From Arion vulgaris (lineage: Eukaryota; Mollusca; Gastropoda; Stylommatophora; Arionidae): a stretch of 64,000 nt of DNA. The stretch covers positions 55,148,616-55,212,615 of the forward strand of contig CM036756.1 in the NCBI GenBank assembly GCA_020796225.1, written 5' to 3'. The position numbers and the translations under genes are program-made. Positions 31,381-42,600 of this stretch are shown here, piece by piece. The notes beneath the pieces were generated by a model. The model made no database searches, was not told the DNA's origin, and worked only from the letters and a program-made list of their open reading frames with translations. Within the stretch, counting starts at the first letter, position 1; each line of letters begins with the position of its first letter.

Positions 31381-32210
31381 GCGATCAAACGAACGAACAT
31401 AACATCAGATGGTTCCAAACGAGAGGCTGATTACTGGCTTCTAGCTACCATATTCAGTATATAAAAGGAACTGCAGTAAACATTTGATTGGCAACACGTC
31501 AATTACAAAGTACTGTAGTTTTACAAATTACAAAAACAATGACAATACAGCAACGTTTCGACAACAAGGCTTTATCAACAAACGAACAACAGGAGTGATA
31601 AATTAAGAAACAAATGACGACCAAATCAAACGTTTCAAGGAAAATCTGAATGAACGATAACGAAATAAATGTAACACAAAACACAATAAAAACTAGAAAT
31701 AGAAAGGAAAAGAAACAATGAAACATCAGTAAATATATAACTTGAATACATGCAACATATACCCATAGCTACCATAGCGAGATTTCAACACAAATTTAAT
31801 GTAATAATCGAGCAAGATTAAATGAGGAAAGAGTCAATTGTTGTAGTAAAATCGATCTTTCCCACTTGATTACAGCTCTAGTGTGGTATTCGTGTTAGTC
31901 CATCCATTCACATGTAGGATTGTACACTGTGATTGTTTTCTAGTAAGATATTTTAACAATCCGTTGCACAAACACACATCTTACGGCTATCAACATGATG
32001 GTATCATTACAGATTGCTACTAATCGATCACACAAGCCACTAGAACAGCTCAATACTACTGCCTTGTAGTTAGATTAGGGACAATCAGAGGCTAGGGGAG
32101 CAAACCATACATAAAACTGGACGGTAGGCAAACCAAGTATTCCAAAAAGAAGACAGGTAACCTGAGCAGATGATGCTCAACTACCCGAAATGGCAGGTTG
32201 TCTAAGGGTC
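31381..32210. other. Single-arm hammerhead-like repeat plus unassigned DNA
   Basis: 31499-31735 is a single-arm copy of the 3008-3304 element: 'caaagtactgtagttttaca' then, on the minus strand, GTCGAAACGTTGCTG preceded by a damaged TGATAAAGCC. It also shares 31625-31730 with the reverse complement of 63015-63160. The rest (31740-32210) shows nothing. Confidence 0.6.
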
Positions 32211-32214
32211 GCTA

Positions 32215-32530
32215 TCCTAAAAGAAAATAGCAACCTGCTGCCTTCCAGGTAGGCTAGGGACAGCCAAAGACTGACGGACAGCTAACCCAGTAAACGCTGG
32301 CTGAAATCGGGCACGTTGCCGAAGGATAAGTACCAGAGCTCCAAATGGCGCTGAATGATGTGACGTAAAAATACTTTCTTGGCAAAGGTTGTTTATAAAA
32401 CACAATAAGAATGATCAAAATGGCCAAAAGGAACGATCGAGAGAGAGAGAGAGAATAGTGCAAAACGAATAGAGAAAACTACGACACTGAGCAACAATCC
32501 AGTAACAGTGTGACGACTAAAGAAGAAGAA
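32215..32530 (+). repeat. Dispersed repeat R6, copy 2
   Basis: 'gcaacctgctgccttccagg', 'cccagtaaacgctggctgaa' and 'ccagagctccaaatgg' match 22668-22790. The end 'caacaatccagtaacagtgt gacgac' and the GAA run recur at 47465-47505. Like R1 it ends in GAA repeats. Confidence 0.7.
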
Positions 32531-32544
32531 GATACTAATCCATC

Positions 32545-32815
32545 ATGAGCGCCCGAGTGGTTACCGGGTCCCAAATTTGGGCCGTAAAGAATAGAACCAC
32601 TGTTACCTGCCATGCATGTCGTATGAGGCGACTACGGAGGTTTGAATGAAATCGTATGCATGTGTCCTAAGCGTGTAGAAGTCTATGCGTTTAGGGGCCT
32701 ACTAAACCAATGTGCAACGTATACACGTTCTTGGCAAAGATCAAACATATCACAAAGAGTGATTACAATTGGTCATAAAGGACGAACGCAAAGAAGAAAG
32801 AAAGACTAATCCATG
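32545..32815 (+). repeat. R1-like 5' part joined to an R6-like piece
   Basis: 32605-32650 ('aagaatagaaccactgttac', 'catgcatgtcgtatgaggcg') is R1-like. 32710-32810 ('gtatacacgttcttggcaaa', 'ggtcataaaggacgaacgca') resembles the second half of R6. It is a mosaic of two families or a nested insertion. Confidence 0.5.
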
Positions 32816-32904
32816 ATAACCGTGCAATATTAACGTGTTTGTGTTAATTTGAAGTAAGAAATGTAAATGTGAGTCAAGGGAAATAATATGAAGCTATATA
32901 TATA

Positions 32905-33065
32905 GATACATGTAAATATAAATAAATATAAATAAATATAAATAAATATAAATATAAATAAATATAAATAAATATAAATATAAAATAAAATATAAATAAA
33001 TATAAATATAAATAAATATAAATAAATATAAATAAATATAAATAAATATAAATATATATAAAAGA
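32905..33065. repeat. (TATAAATAAA)n-type simple repeat
   Basis: About 155 bp of alternating ataaat and aaatat units. Open frames rich in Ile, Tyr, Leu and Phe on the minus strand are artefacts. Confidence 0.92.
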
Positions 33066-33129
33066 GATCGTCATAAATAATAATTACAAGAAACTAGTAC
33101 TAGACATCATGGTCTTTCATTAGTAGTCT

Positions 33130-33480
33130 TCACTGAGAACTGCGAGCTTGACCTTACCTCATGCAGCATAGACAAAGAAAATTGAGAGAGGTTGGCCAAG
33201 CACAGGCAAACATGGCGAGCGGTAATGAGGGGTGCATCAAAAAGAAAAGAAGAAAACATCATCAAATATGGAAGCAAAAGATAGTGCAGAAGGCAGTGAC
33301 CATCATATGCATCGGCTCCGGTCTCTAGTTTCAACTTGCAGCAACGGTGACAAGGATTATCACTCCAGAATATGCCATTACAGCCACAACCGAAGTTGTG
33401 ATTCAGCACAGAACAAACTGCGTGACGCAAAACATATCGTCTGCTGAGACAAAGAGGCCAAAGATGCTGATAAGTCATGA
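33130..33480 (+). pseudogene. Probable LINE C-terminal zinc-finger tail
   Basis: The plus strand reads KIERGWPSTGKHGER, then TCSNGDKDYHSRICHYSHN and RSCDSAQN. The second part resembles the CxxCGR.CHSRIGLYSH.R.C finger that ends some LINE reverse transcriptases, with the first cysteines decayed. It is frame-shifted between segments. The clade is unknown. Confidence 0.5.
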
Positions 33481-33874
33481 ACAGAAAACATACAATTAAA
33501 TCTATGGTACCACATATGAGATGTTGTCATAGAATACTGTACAATCCTATGGACAGATAAAATGACTAATGTTGACGTGACGATAAATCTCAGTACCCAG
33601 GAAAATGTCATCGAAGCAAGAAAGATATCACTTTTAATGCATATCATAAGATAGCAGCTGTAAAACATATGATGTCAACACACAAAAATCAATGGAAGAC
33701 GAGACAAAGGTCGACAGAGAAAAAATTATAAATGTTATGGCACGGATAGATGTCAGTATCAGCACTGATAATCAGTAATCAACGATTCCTAAACTTGATT
33801 GACAGCCATAACTAGCAGCTGTCATCATTAGATTTGGTAGTCAGTATTTTATCTGTTATCAGCATCCGAACTGA
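33481..33874. other. Unassigned flank of the 35-bp array
   Basis: No gene is seen. The last about 30 bases ('tctgttatcagcatccgaac') already contain the array motif. 33775-33800 is similar to 47617-47645. Confidence 0.35.
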
Positions 33875-35487
33875 TGACAATAATAGACATTGTCAATATC
33901 CGAACTGATGGACAATAATAGACATTGTCAATATCCGAACTGATGGACAATAATAGACATTGTCAATATCCGAACTGATGGACAATAATAGACATTGTCA
34001 ATATCCGAAGTACTATAGACATTGTCAATATCCGAACTGATGGACATATGACATTGTCAATATCCGAACTGATGACAATAATAGACATTGTCAATATCCG
34101 AATTGATGGACAATAATAGACATTGTCAATATCCGAACTGATGACAATAATAGACATTGTCAATATCCGAACTGATGACAATAATAGACATTGTCAATAT
34201 CCGAACTGATGGACAATAATAGACATTGTCAATATCCGAACTGATAGACAATAATAGACATTGTCAATATCCGAACTGATGGACAATAATAGACATTGTC
34301 AATATCCGAACTGATGGACAATAATAGACATTGTCAATATCCGAACTGATGACAATAATAGACATTGTCAATATCCGAACTGATAGACAGTAATAGACAT
34401 TGTCAATATCCGAACTGATGGACAATAATAGACATTGTCAATATCCGAACTGATGGACAATAATAGACATTGTCAATATCCGAACTGATGGACAATAATA
34501 GACATTGTCAATATCCGAACTGATGGACAATAATAGACATTGTCAATATCCGAACTGATGGACAATAATAGACATTGTCAATATCCGAACTGATAGACAA
34601 TAATAGACATTGTCAATATCCGAACTGATGGACAATAATAGACATTGTCAATATCCGAACTGATAGACAATAAAGCATTTCAATATCGACTGATAGACAA
34701 TATGACATTGTCAATATCCGAACTGATAGACAGCTGACGTTGTCAATATCCAACTGATGGACAGTATAGACATGTCAATATCGAACTGATGGACAGTAAC
34801 AGACATTGTCAATAACCGAACTGATGGACAGTAACAGACATTGTCAATATCCGAACTGATAGACAGTAACAGACATTGTCAATAACCGAACTGATGGACA
34901 GTAACAGACATTGTCAATATCCGAACTTATGGACAATAATAGACATTGTCAATATCCGAACTGATGGACAGTAATAGACATTGTCAATATCCGAACTGAT
35001 GGACAATAATAGACATTGTCAATATCCGAACTGATGGACAATAATAGACATTGTCAATATCCGAACTGATGGACAATAATAGACATTGTCAATATCCGAA
35101 CTGATAAACAGTAACAAACATTGTCAATATCCGAACTGATAGACAGTAATAGACATTGTCAATAACCGAACTGATAGACAGTAATAGACATTGTCAATAT
35201 CCGAACTGATAGACAATAATAGATATTGTCAATATCCGAACTGATAGACAATAATAGACATTGTCAATATCCGAACTGATAGACAATAATAGACATTGTC
35301 AATATCCGAACTGATAGACAGTAATAGACATTGTCAATAACCGAACTGATAGACAGTAATAGACATTGTCAATAACCGAACTGATAGACAGTAATAGACA
35401 TTGTCAATATCCGAACTGATGGACAATAATAGACATTGTCAATATCCGAACTGATGGACACTAATAGACATTGTCAATATCCGAACA
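33875..35487. repeat. 35-bp tandem array, about 46 copies
   Basis: The unit is 'ggacaataatagacattgtc aatatccgaactgat', with a 34-bp form lacking one g and a 'cagtaacag' subtype clustered at 34790-34930. Small deletions are concentrated at 34670-34790. Minus-strand frames are periodic artefacts. Confidence 0.96.
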
Positions 35488-35494
35488 TAAAGTC

Positions 35495-35775
35495 AGCCTT
35501 CTTCATCTTCTTCTTCTTTTTCGAACGGTCCAAACTGAGCAGCTGTTAAACCACTCTTACTGATGTGTATGTGATCTGAGCCTAAAAGCGATTGTACGTT
35601 GTGCCAGTTATGAGCGCGGCCTACATGTAGACTAGTATATCCAGACTTTTTCGAAACTTTTTATTTACTAGGGTAGCTTCCCAAGGCCTCTACCTCAGTC
35701 GCCTCTTGCGACATGCCTTGTGGGTCGCTGTGTTACTCTTCGTTGCTACCCTTGCGAACCCCGGCAACATACGGG
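35495..35775 (-). repeat. R1 copy between two related arrays
   Basis: It starts with 'cttcatcttcttcttctttt tcg' and runs through 'gtgtatgtgatctgagccta' and 'cgcctcttgcgacatgcctt' to 'gcgaaccccggcaacatacg'. It lies exactly between the 35-bp and 34-bp arrays, so it was inserted into, or bounds, a once continuous satellite. Confidence 0.85.
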
Positions 35776-35779
35776 CTTA

Positions 35780-36172
35780 TGGTCAATAATAGACGTTTTC
35801 AATATCCTAACATATAGACATAATGACGTTTTCAATATCCTAACATATAGACATAATGACGTTTTCAATATCAACATATGGACATAATTGACGTTTTCAA
35901 TATCCACATATGGACATAATGACGTTTTAATATCCCAACATATGGACATAATTGACGTTTTCAATATCCCAACATATGGACATAATAGACGTTTTCAATA
36001 TCCCAACATATGGACATAATTGACGTTTTCAATATCCCAACATATGGACATAATAGACGTTTTCAATATCCCAACATATAGACATAATAGACGTTTTCAA
36101 TATCCCAACATATGGACATAATTGACGTTGTTAATATCGAACATATGGACATAATTGACGTTGTTAATATCT
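35780..36172. repeat. 34-bp array, diverged sister of the 35-bp array
   Basis: The unit is 'ggacataattgacgttttca atatcccaacatat', about 11 copies, several with losses. It corresponds position by position to the 35-bp unit (gacattgtcaatatccgaac against gacgttttcaatatcccaac), so the two have a common origin but were homogenised separately. Confidence 0.92.
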
Positions 36173-36179
36173 GAAGAGT

Positions 36180-36255
36180 TCGCGTTAATACTGGCCGGTT
36201 AATACTGGCGGTTATACTGCCGGTTAATACTGGCCGGTTAATACTGGCCGTAGTC
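36180..36255. repeat. 15-bp repeat 'ggccggttaatactg', 4-5 copies
   Basis: A short tandem stretch directly follows the 34-bp array. Units show one- and two-base losses. Confidence 0.8.
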
Positions 36256-36599
36256 AACATTTAAACTGATGTAGTACACCAGTACTAACTATTATACTAT
36301 ATTTATATTTATATGAATAAACTATATTTTTTGACATTTGCATTCTCTTTATAACTTCATTTTCCTTCTTCCATCTTTCTTTGTTGTATATCTCCTATTT
36401 ACAAACTTTGATATATGTTTCCAATGTCTCAACATTGTCTAACTAAATTAAATATATTTTATCACTGTAATGTATCAAACATTTATGTTCTAATCATGAA
36501 TGTATGCAATCTGTGCTTGCAACCTGTGGTTAGATATTACTTAACCGTGTTTACATGCTGCCAGAAGCCGTTACAGCGCCAAAAAGGCGCCACATAGAA

Positions 36600-37459
36600 T
36601 ATAATTGATATGAAAGAGCGAGAAAAAAAAATGTTAGCAGTTTAAATACATAGACAGAATGAATAATACAAGCGTCTCTATAATATAAATTGACAGCAAA
36701 TCTATCGAATCCAATATCTGAATTTAAATAAATGGTTTGAGAAAATAACACCAGATTGAAAAGTTTTCAATTAAAAAAATAAAAATGGAGCTTGTTACAA
36801 ATAGATTTCAACATTTACAATTTCTGTTACCTTTCTCATCTTTCCTTCTCTCTCTTTCTCTCTCTCTCTTTATATATATATATATATATATATAGATATA
36901 GATAGATATAGATATATATGAAAATGAAAATCGTGACATATCCGTTACAAGACGTCACCATCAACAACAGTAAACGAGTCGGTGATTTTCTAAGCATCAC
37001 TTATACGTTCACTAGTTTACTATTGCTTTCTGAACCGTTAGGTATTATTTTACTGTTCGTAAAAATACACGGGAACACATTTACTTCCAAATTTCCTGCC
37101 GTGGTCTTTAAATCATGTACGCTTGGGTTGTGATCGAGCTCACAGCCACTTAAGCCACAGACTCCCACTGATATGAAAGAGCAAGAAAATATAAAAAAGT
37201 ATTGTTAGCAGTTTAAATACGAAAACAGAATGAATAATACTGGAGTCTTTATAAAACAGATAGCCAGCAAATGTATCAAAAATCCAATATCTCAATTCAA
37301 ACAAATGGTTTTCGAAAACAACATCAGTTTGCCACAACAACAAAAAGTAATGGAACAGGTTAAAAAAGTTTAAACATTTGCAATTTCTGTTTCTTCTCTC
37401 TTTCTCATTCTCTCCCTTTGCTCCCTTCTCTCTCTCTCACTCTTTCTCTCTCTCTCTCT

Positions 37460-37515
<56 letters not shown>
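36600..37515. repeat. Tandem segmental duplication, spacing about 560 bp
   Basis: 36605-36910 and 37168-37510 share, in order, 'gatatgaaagagc', 'gttagcagtttaaatac', 'agacagaatgaataata', 'tccaatatct', 'aaatggttt' and a CT-rich tract followed by (TA)n. Between them lies the dispersed repeat at 36925-37140. Divergence is appreciable, so it is an old duplication, or two copies of one element. Confidence 0.82.
36925..37140. repeat. Dispersed repeat, partner of 6710-6935
   Basis: 'aaaatcgtgacatatccgtt acaagacgtcaccatcaaca' and 'acgcttgggttgtgatcgag' match 6713-6920. An open frame of 71 codons runs through this copy but not the other, so it is not treated as a gene. Confidence 0.7.
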
Positions 37516-37516
<1 letters not shown>

Positions 37517-37619
37517 CATTTATATGTATGGAACCTGTATTTCGCAAGTAATTTGACATCAATTTTGTGACTGTATTTAAATCAAGGAAGATACCAGGCC
37601 GCGGTTAAATAAGAACTAG

Positions 37620-38885
37620 AAAGACAGTTATTGGAGCTTGAGAGTTGGTCTTAGTTATAATCGAAATACTATCTTCTTTGTTAGTCGCAAGGAGAGAGTC
37701 TCAGATAGTTGGTCGGCACTGGATACAATCATAGGACTCCAACCAATGACAGACCACAAAGACATAAAAGTTATCCAACTGGCCGAGAAACTCAAGCGAC
37801 TTAACTCCCACCATATGTATGACACAATGAACGGATTAGGAAGGGGCAGGCTAGAGAGAACCAGCTTCGCAAAAAAGTTCCAAAGCACTGATCTAAGACC
37901 ACCCGGTCCTAGACAAAAGTAAACTCAAACTTATACCGGCAACCGATAAGAACCTGCCGTAGGAGACCACGATGCCAGAACTGAGAGAATCAATACCAGG
38001 CATACAAAAGAAAGGGGCATCAAGCGAACTGCGAAAAGAGAGCAGTTACAGAAAAATTCATACCGACAGAGTACCCTGAGAGAACGTGGACACACGTGTA
38101 CATCGACGGATCAGCAAAATGCGATTAGCGATGGAGGAGGAGGAATAGTGCTTAAACTCCCAAAGAAAGTGAAGGTCACGAAGGAGATTACCACAGGAAA
38201 GTACTCAAATAACTATCGTGCAGAGACGGAGTCATTAAGACTAGCCGCTGAAATGATTCTAAAGAGAAGCAGCGCCTCACGTAAACAAAATAGCGATATT
38301 CACGGACGCCCTGTCGGCTATCACATCACTAAAATCACAGCCAGAACATAGCTAAACGAGTTAAAAACGATCCTCAAATTACTAGCAAACTCACTTAAAC
38401 GCACAGTCATACAGTGATTCCCATCATATTGCATTATAAGCGGAAACGAAGAGGCATACAAGGTAGCGAAGGCAGGAGGGCGACTGCCGCAGACTGATTA
38501 TGAAATCAGCTACGAGGAGACCAAAACAACAATCGGATGGCAATACAGAGAAAAGTGGTCGCAAGACCACCCCCAACACAGCGCCAAAGATGGGTACTAT
38601 GGTCTATCCCATAGCGAACAAGTTATCATATTCCGCCTCCGTATCGGCCACAACAGACTCCTGGCCCACCTCTGTAACAAATTTAAAAGTAGCACAACTA
38701 GCCTGTGCCACTGCGAGAAGTCAGACATGACGGCAGAGCACTCACTACAAGACTGCCAACTGCTAGCAGTCCTGAGAAACGAAACATGGCTGGAAAATAC
38801 TGAGTTCAATGAGAAGCTGTACGGAGGGACGGAGTCCCTAAAAACAACAGCAGAATTCATGAGAAAATCTGCCACATCAGTCTAA
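37620..38885 (+). pseudogene. LINE with RNase H domain, C-terminal third
   Basis: The longest RNase-H-LINE piece here. Plus-strand readings in order: LDTIIGLQPMTDHKDIKVIQ and LAEKLKRLNSHHMYD (pre-RNase-H region); WTHVYIDGSA (first catalytic Asp); RAETESLRLAAEMILKR (Glu); IFTDALSAI-type (Asp); a decayed PSYCIISGNE; GGRLPQTDYEISYEE; VIIFRLRIGHNRLLAHL; and the knuckle LCHCEKSDMTAEHSLQDC. Many frame shifts separate them. A GA run at 38890-38925 may be its tail. It is related to 10845-11660 and 45995-46290. Confidence 0.88.
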
Positions 38886-38887
38886 GC

Positions 38888-38893
38888 GGGATC

Positions 38894-38927
<34 letters not shown>

Positions 38928-38930
38928 TAG
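38888..38930. repeat. (GA)n microsatellite
   Basis: About 36 bp of 'gagaga' directly after the LINE end. Confidence 0.9.
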
Positions 38931-39039
38931 TTAGACAAACATAAACTTGGTACGGAAAACAAGGCGAAACACGTAAAACAAAGTAATGTCGTTTCAATAA
39001 TACAAGTAAAACTGATTGGAGGTACTGGTACAGACAGTG

Positions 39040-39420
39040 ATCAAAGAAACCACCTTCATTTTTGTCCCTGGGCACGGCGGATTCCGTGGTAATGAACGAG
39101 CTGATAGATTGGATGGCTTGGCTACAATATTAGAGGGAGCTTCCATGGACGGAAATGATATTAAGCATTGATAGAGTCTTTCCGAACAGAGAAGTTTCAG
39201 GGCTGAGAATCCCACTCGCTGAGGAAATTGAAAGAATTTGGTATCAATATTGGTGCAGCCTGAAAAGAACGACATACTAAATATGCAAAGAGACTGATTA
39301 ATCAACATCAAACTGGCGTGTTGGGCCGATGATGGATGCAGTGGTAAAACATCTGACATCTGAAAGAGAGAAATTCAAAAGGACTGTTAAGGTGGCAAAG
39401 CTCTGCTCAGTACAATATAT
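39040..39420 (+). pseudogene. LINE RNase H fragment, second type
   Basis: The plus strand reads VIKETTFIFVPGHGGFRGNE then RADRLDGLATILEGASMDGN, a stop follows. VPGH.G..GNERAD is the RNase H motif with the final catalytic Asp. Downstream 'aaagaacgacatactaaata' is shared with 14480 and 'ggactgttaagg' with 20385. It is preceded at 38960-38990 by a truncated piece of the hammerhead-like element ('aaacacgtaaaacaaagtaa'). Confidence 0.75.
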
Positions 39421-39669
39421 TTGATGTCAATGGAGGTTAACACATCAATGTTAATATTAACTATGAATGATTAACATCAAATATGAGTTTAGAAATCGAA
39501 TATGAAAGCTGACACTGAGTGAAATGTAATACAGATACCGAAACAAGATAGAATAGTTTACCAAATCATTATTACGTTTAACATATGCCTGGAACGTAAC
39601 AATTGTTTATAACTTTATTGGTATCGTGGAACGTAACAACTGTTTATAACTTTATTGGTATCGATTTCG

Positions 39670-42600
39670 CCTGTGTGGTTGTGGGTCCCCAAGGAAGAGA
39701 CTTATAGTACCACTGCAACCTACAAGGCATATCGTAAGAGAGACTTATAGTACCACTGCGACCTACAAGGCATATCGTAAGAGGAGACTTATAGTACCAC
39801 TGCGACCTACAAGGCATATCGTAAGAGGAGACTTATAGTACCACTGCGACCTACAAGGCATATCGTAAGAGGAGACTTATAGTACCACTGCGACCTACAA
39901 GGCATATCGTAAGAGGAGACTTATAGTACCACTGCGACCTACAAGGCATATCGTAAGAGGAGACCTATAGTACCACTGCGACCTACAAGGCATATCGTAA
40001 GAGGAGACTTATAGTACCACTGCGACTTACAAGGCATTTCGTAAGAGGAGACGTATAGCACCACTGCAACCTACAAGACATATCGTAAGAGGAGACTTAT
40101 AGTACCACTGCGACCTACAAGGCATATCGTAAGAGGAGACCTATAGTACCACTGCGACCTACAAGGCATATCGTAAGAGGAGACTTATAGTACCACTGCG
40201 ACTTACAAGGCATATCGTAAGAGGAGACGTATAGCACCACTGCAACCTACAAGGCATATCGTAAGAGGAGACGTATAGCACCACTGCAACCTACAAGACA
40301 TATCGTAAGAAGAGACTTATAGTACCACTGTGACCTACAAGACATATCGTAAGAGGAGACTTATAGTACCACTGCAACCTACAAGACATATCGTAAGAAG
40401 AGACTTATAGTACCACTGCGACCTACAAGACATATCGTAAGAGGAGACTTATAGTACCACTGCAACCTACAAGACATATCGTAAGAAGAGACTTATAGTA
40501 CCACTGCGACCTACAAGACATATCGTAAGAGGAGACTTATAGTACCACTGCGATCTACAAGACATATCGTAAGAGGAGACTTATAGTACCACTGCGATTT
40601 AAAAGACATATCGTAAGAAGAGACTTAAGGTACCACTGCAACCTACAAGACATATCGTAAGAAGAGACTTATAGTACCACTGCAACCTACAAGACATATC
40701 GTAAGAAGAGACTTATAGTACCACTGCGACCTACAAGACATATCGTAAGAGGAGACTTATAGTACCACTGCGATCTACAAGACATATCGTAAGAGGAGAC
40801 TTATAGTACCACTGCGATCTACAAGACATATCGTAAGAAGAGACTTATAGTACCACTGCAACCTACAAGACATATCGTAAGAAGAGACTTATACTACCAC
40901 TGCAACCTACAAGACATATCGTAAGAAGAGACTTATAGTACCACTGCGACCTACAAGGCATATCGTAAGAGGAGACTTATAGTACCACTGCGACCTACAA
41001 GACATATTGTAAGAAGAGACTTATAGTACCACTGCGATCTACAAGACATATCGTAAGAGGAGACTTATAGTACCACTGCGATCTACAAGACATATCGTAA
41101 GAGGAGACTTATAGTACCACTGTGACCTACAAGGCATATCGTAAGAGAAGACTTATAGTACCACTGCGACCTACAAGACATACCGTAAGAGGAGACTTAT
41201 AGTACCACTGCGACCTACAAGGCATATCGTAAGAGGAGACTTATAGTACCACTGCGATCTACAAGACATATCGTAAGAGGAGACTTATAGTACCACTGCG
41301 ACCTACAAGACATATCGTAAGAGGAGACTTATAGTACCACTGCGACCTACAAGACATATCGTAAGAGGAGACTTATAGTACCACTGCGACCTACAAGACA
41401 TATCGTAAGAGGAGACTTATATACCACTGCGACCTACAAGGCATATCAAGAGGAGACTTATAGTACCACTGGCGACCTACAAGACATATCGTAAGAGGAG
41501 ACTTATAGTACCACTGCGACCTACAAGACATATCGTAAGAGGAGACTTATAGTACCACTGCGACCTACAAGACATATCGTAAGAGACTTATAGTACCACT
41601 GCGACCTACAAGACATATCGTAAGAGGAGACTTATAGTACCACTGCGATCTACAAGGCATATCGTAAGAGGAGACCTATAGTACCACTGCGACCTACAAG
41701 ACATATCGTAAGAGGAGACTTATAGTACCACTGCGACCTACAAGGACATATCGTAGAGGAGACTTATAGTACCACTGCGAACTACAAGGCATATCGTAAG
41801 AGGAGACTTATAGTACCACTGTGACCTACAAGGCATATCGTAAGAGGAGACGTATAGAACCACTATGACCTACAAGGCATATCGTAAGAGGAGACTTATA
41901 GACACTGTGACCTACAAGACATATCGTAAGAGGAGACTTATAGTACCACTGCGACTTACAAGACATATCGTAAGAGGAGACTTATAGTACCACTGCGAAC
42001 TACAAGACATATCGTAAGAGGAGACTTATAGTACCACTGCGACCTACAAGACATATCGTAAGAGGAGACTTATAGTACCACTGCGATCTACAAGGCATAT
42101 CGTAAGAGGAGACTTATAGTACCACTGCGATCTACAAGACATATCGTAAGAGGAGACTTATAGTACCACTGCGACCTACAAGACATATCGTAAGAGGAGA
42201 CTTATATAACCATGCGACCTACAAGGCATATCGTAAGAGGAGATGTATAGAAACCACTGCGACCTACAAGGCATATCGTAAGAGGAGACTTATAGTACCA
42301 CTGCGACCTACAAGGCATATCGTAAGAGGAGACTTATAGTACCACTGCGACCTACAAGGCATATCGTAAGAGGAGACTTATAGTACCACTGCGACCTACA
42401 AGACATATCGTAAGAGGAGACTTATAGTACCACTGCGACGTACAAGACATATCGTAAGAGGAGACTTATAGTACCAATGCGACCTACAAGACATATCGTA
42501 AGAGGAGACTTATAGTACCACTGCGACCTACAAGACATATCGTAAGAGGAGACTTATAGTACCACTGCGACCTACAAGACATATCGTAAGAGACTTATAG

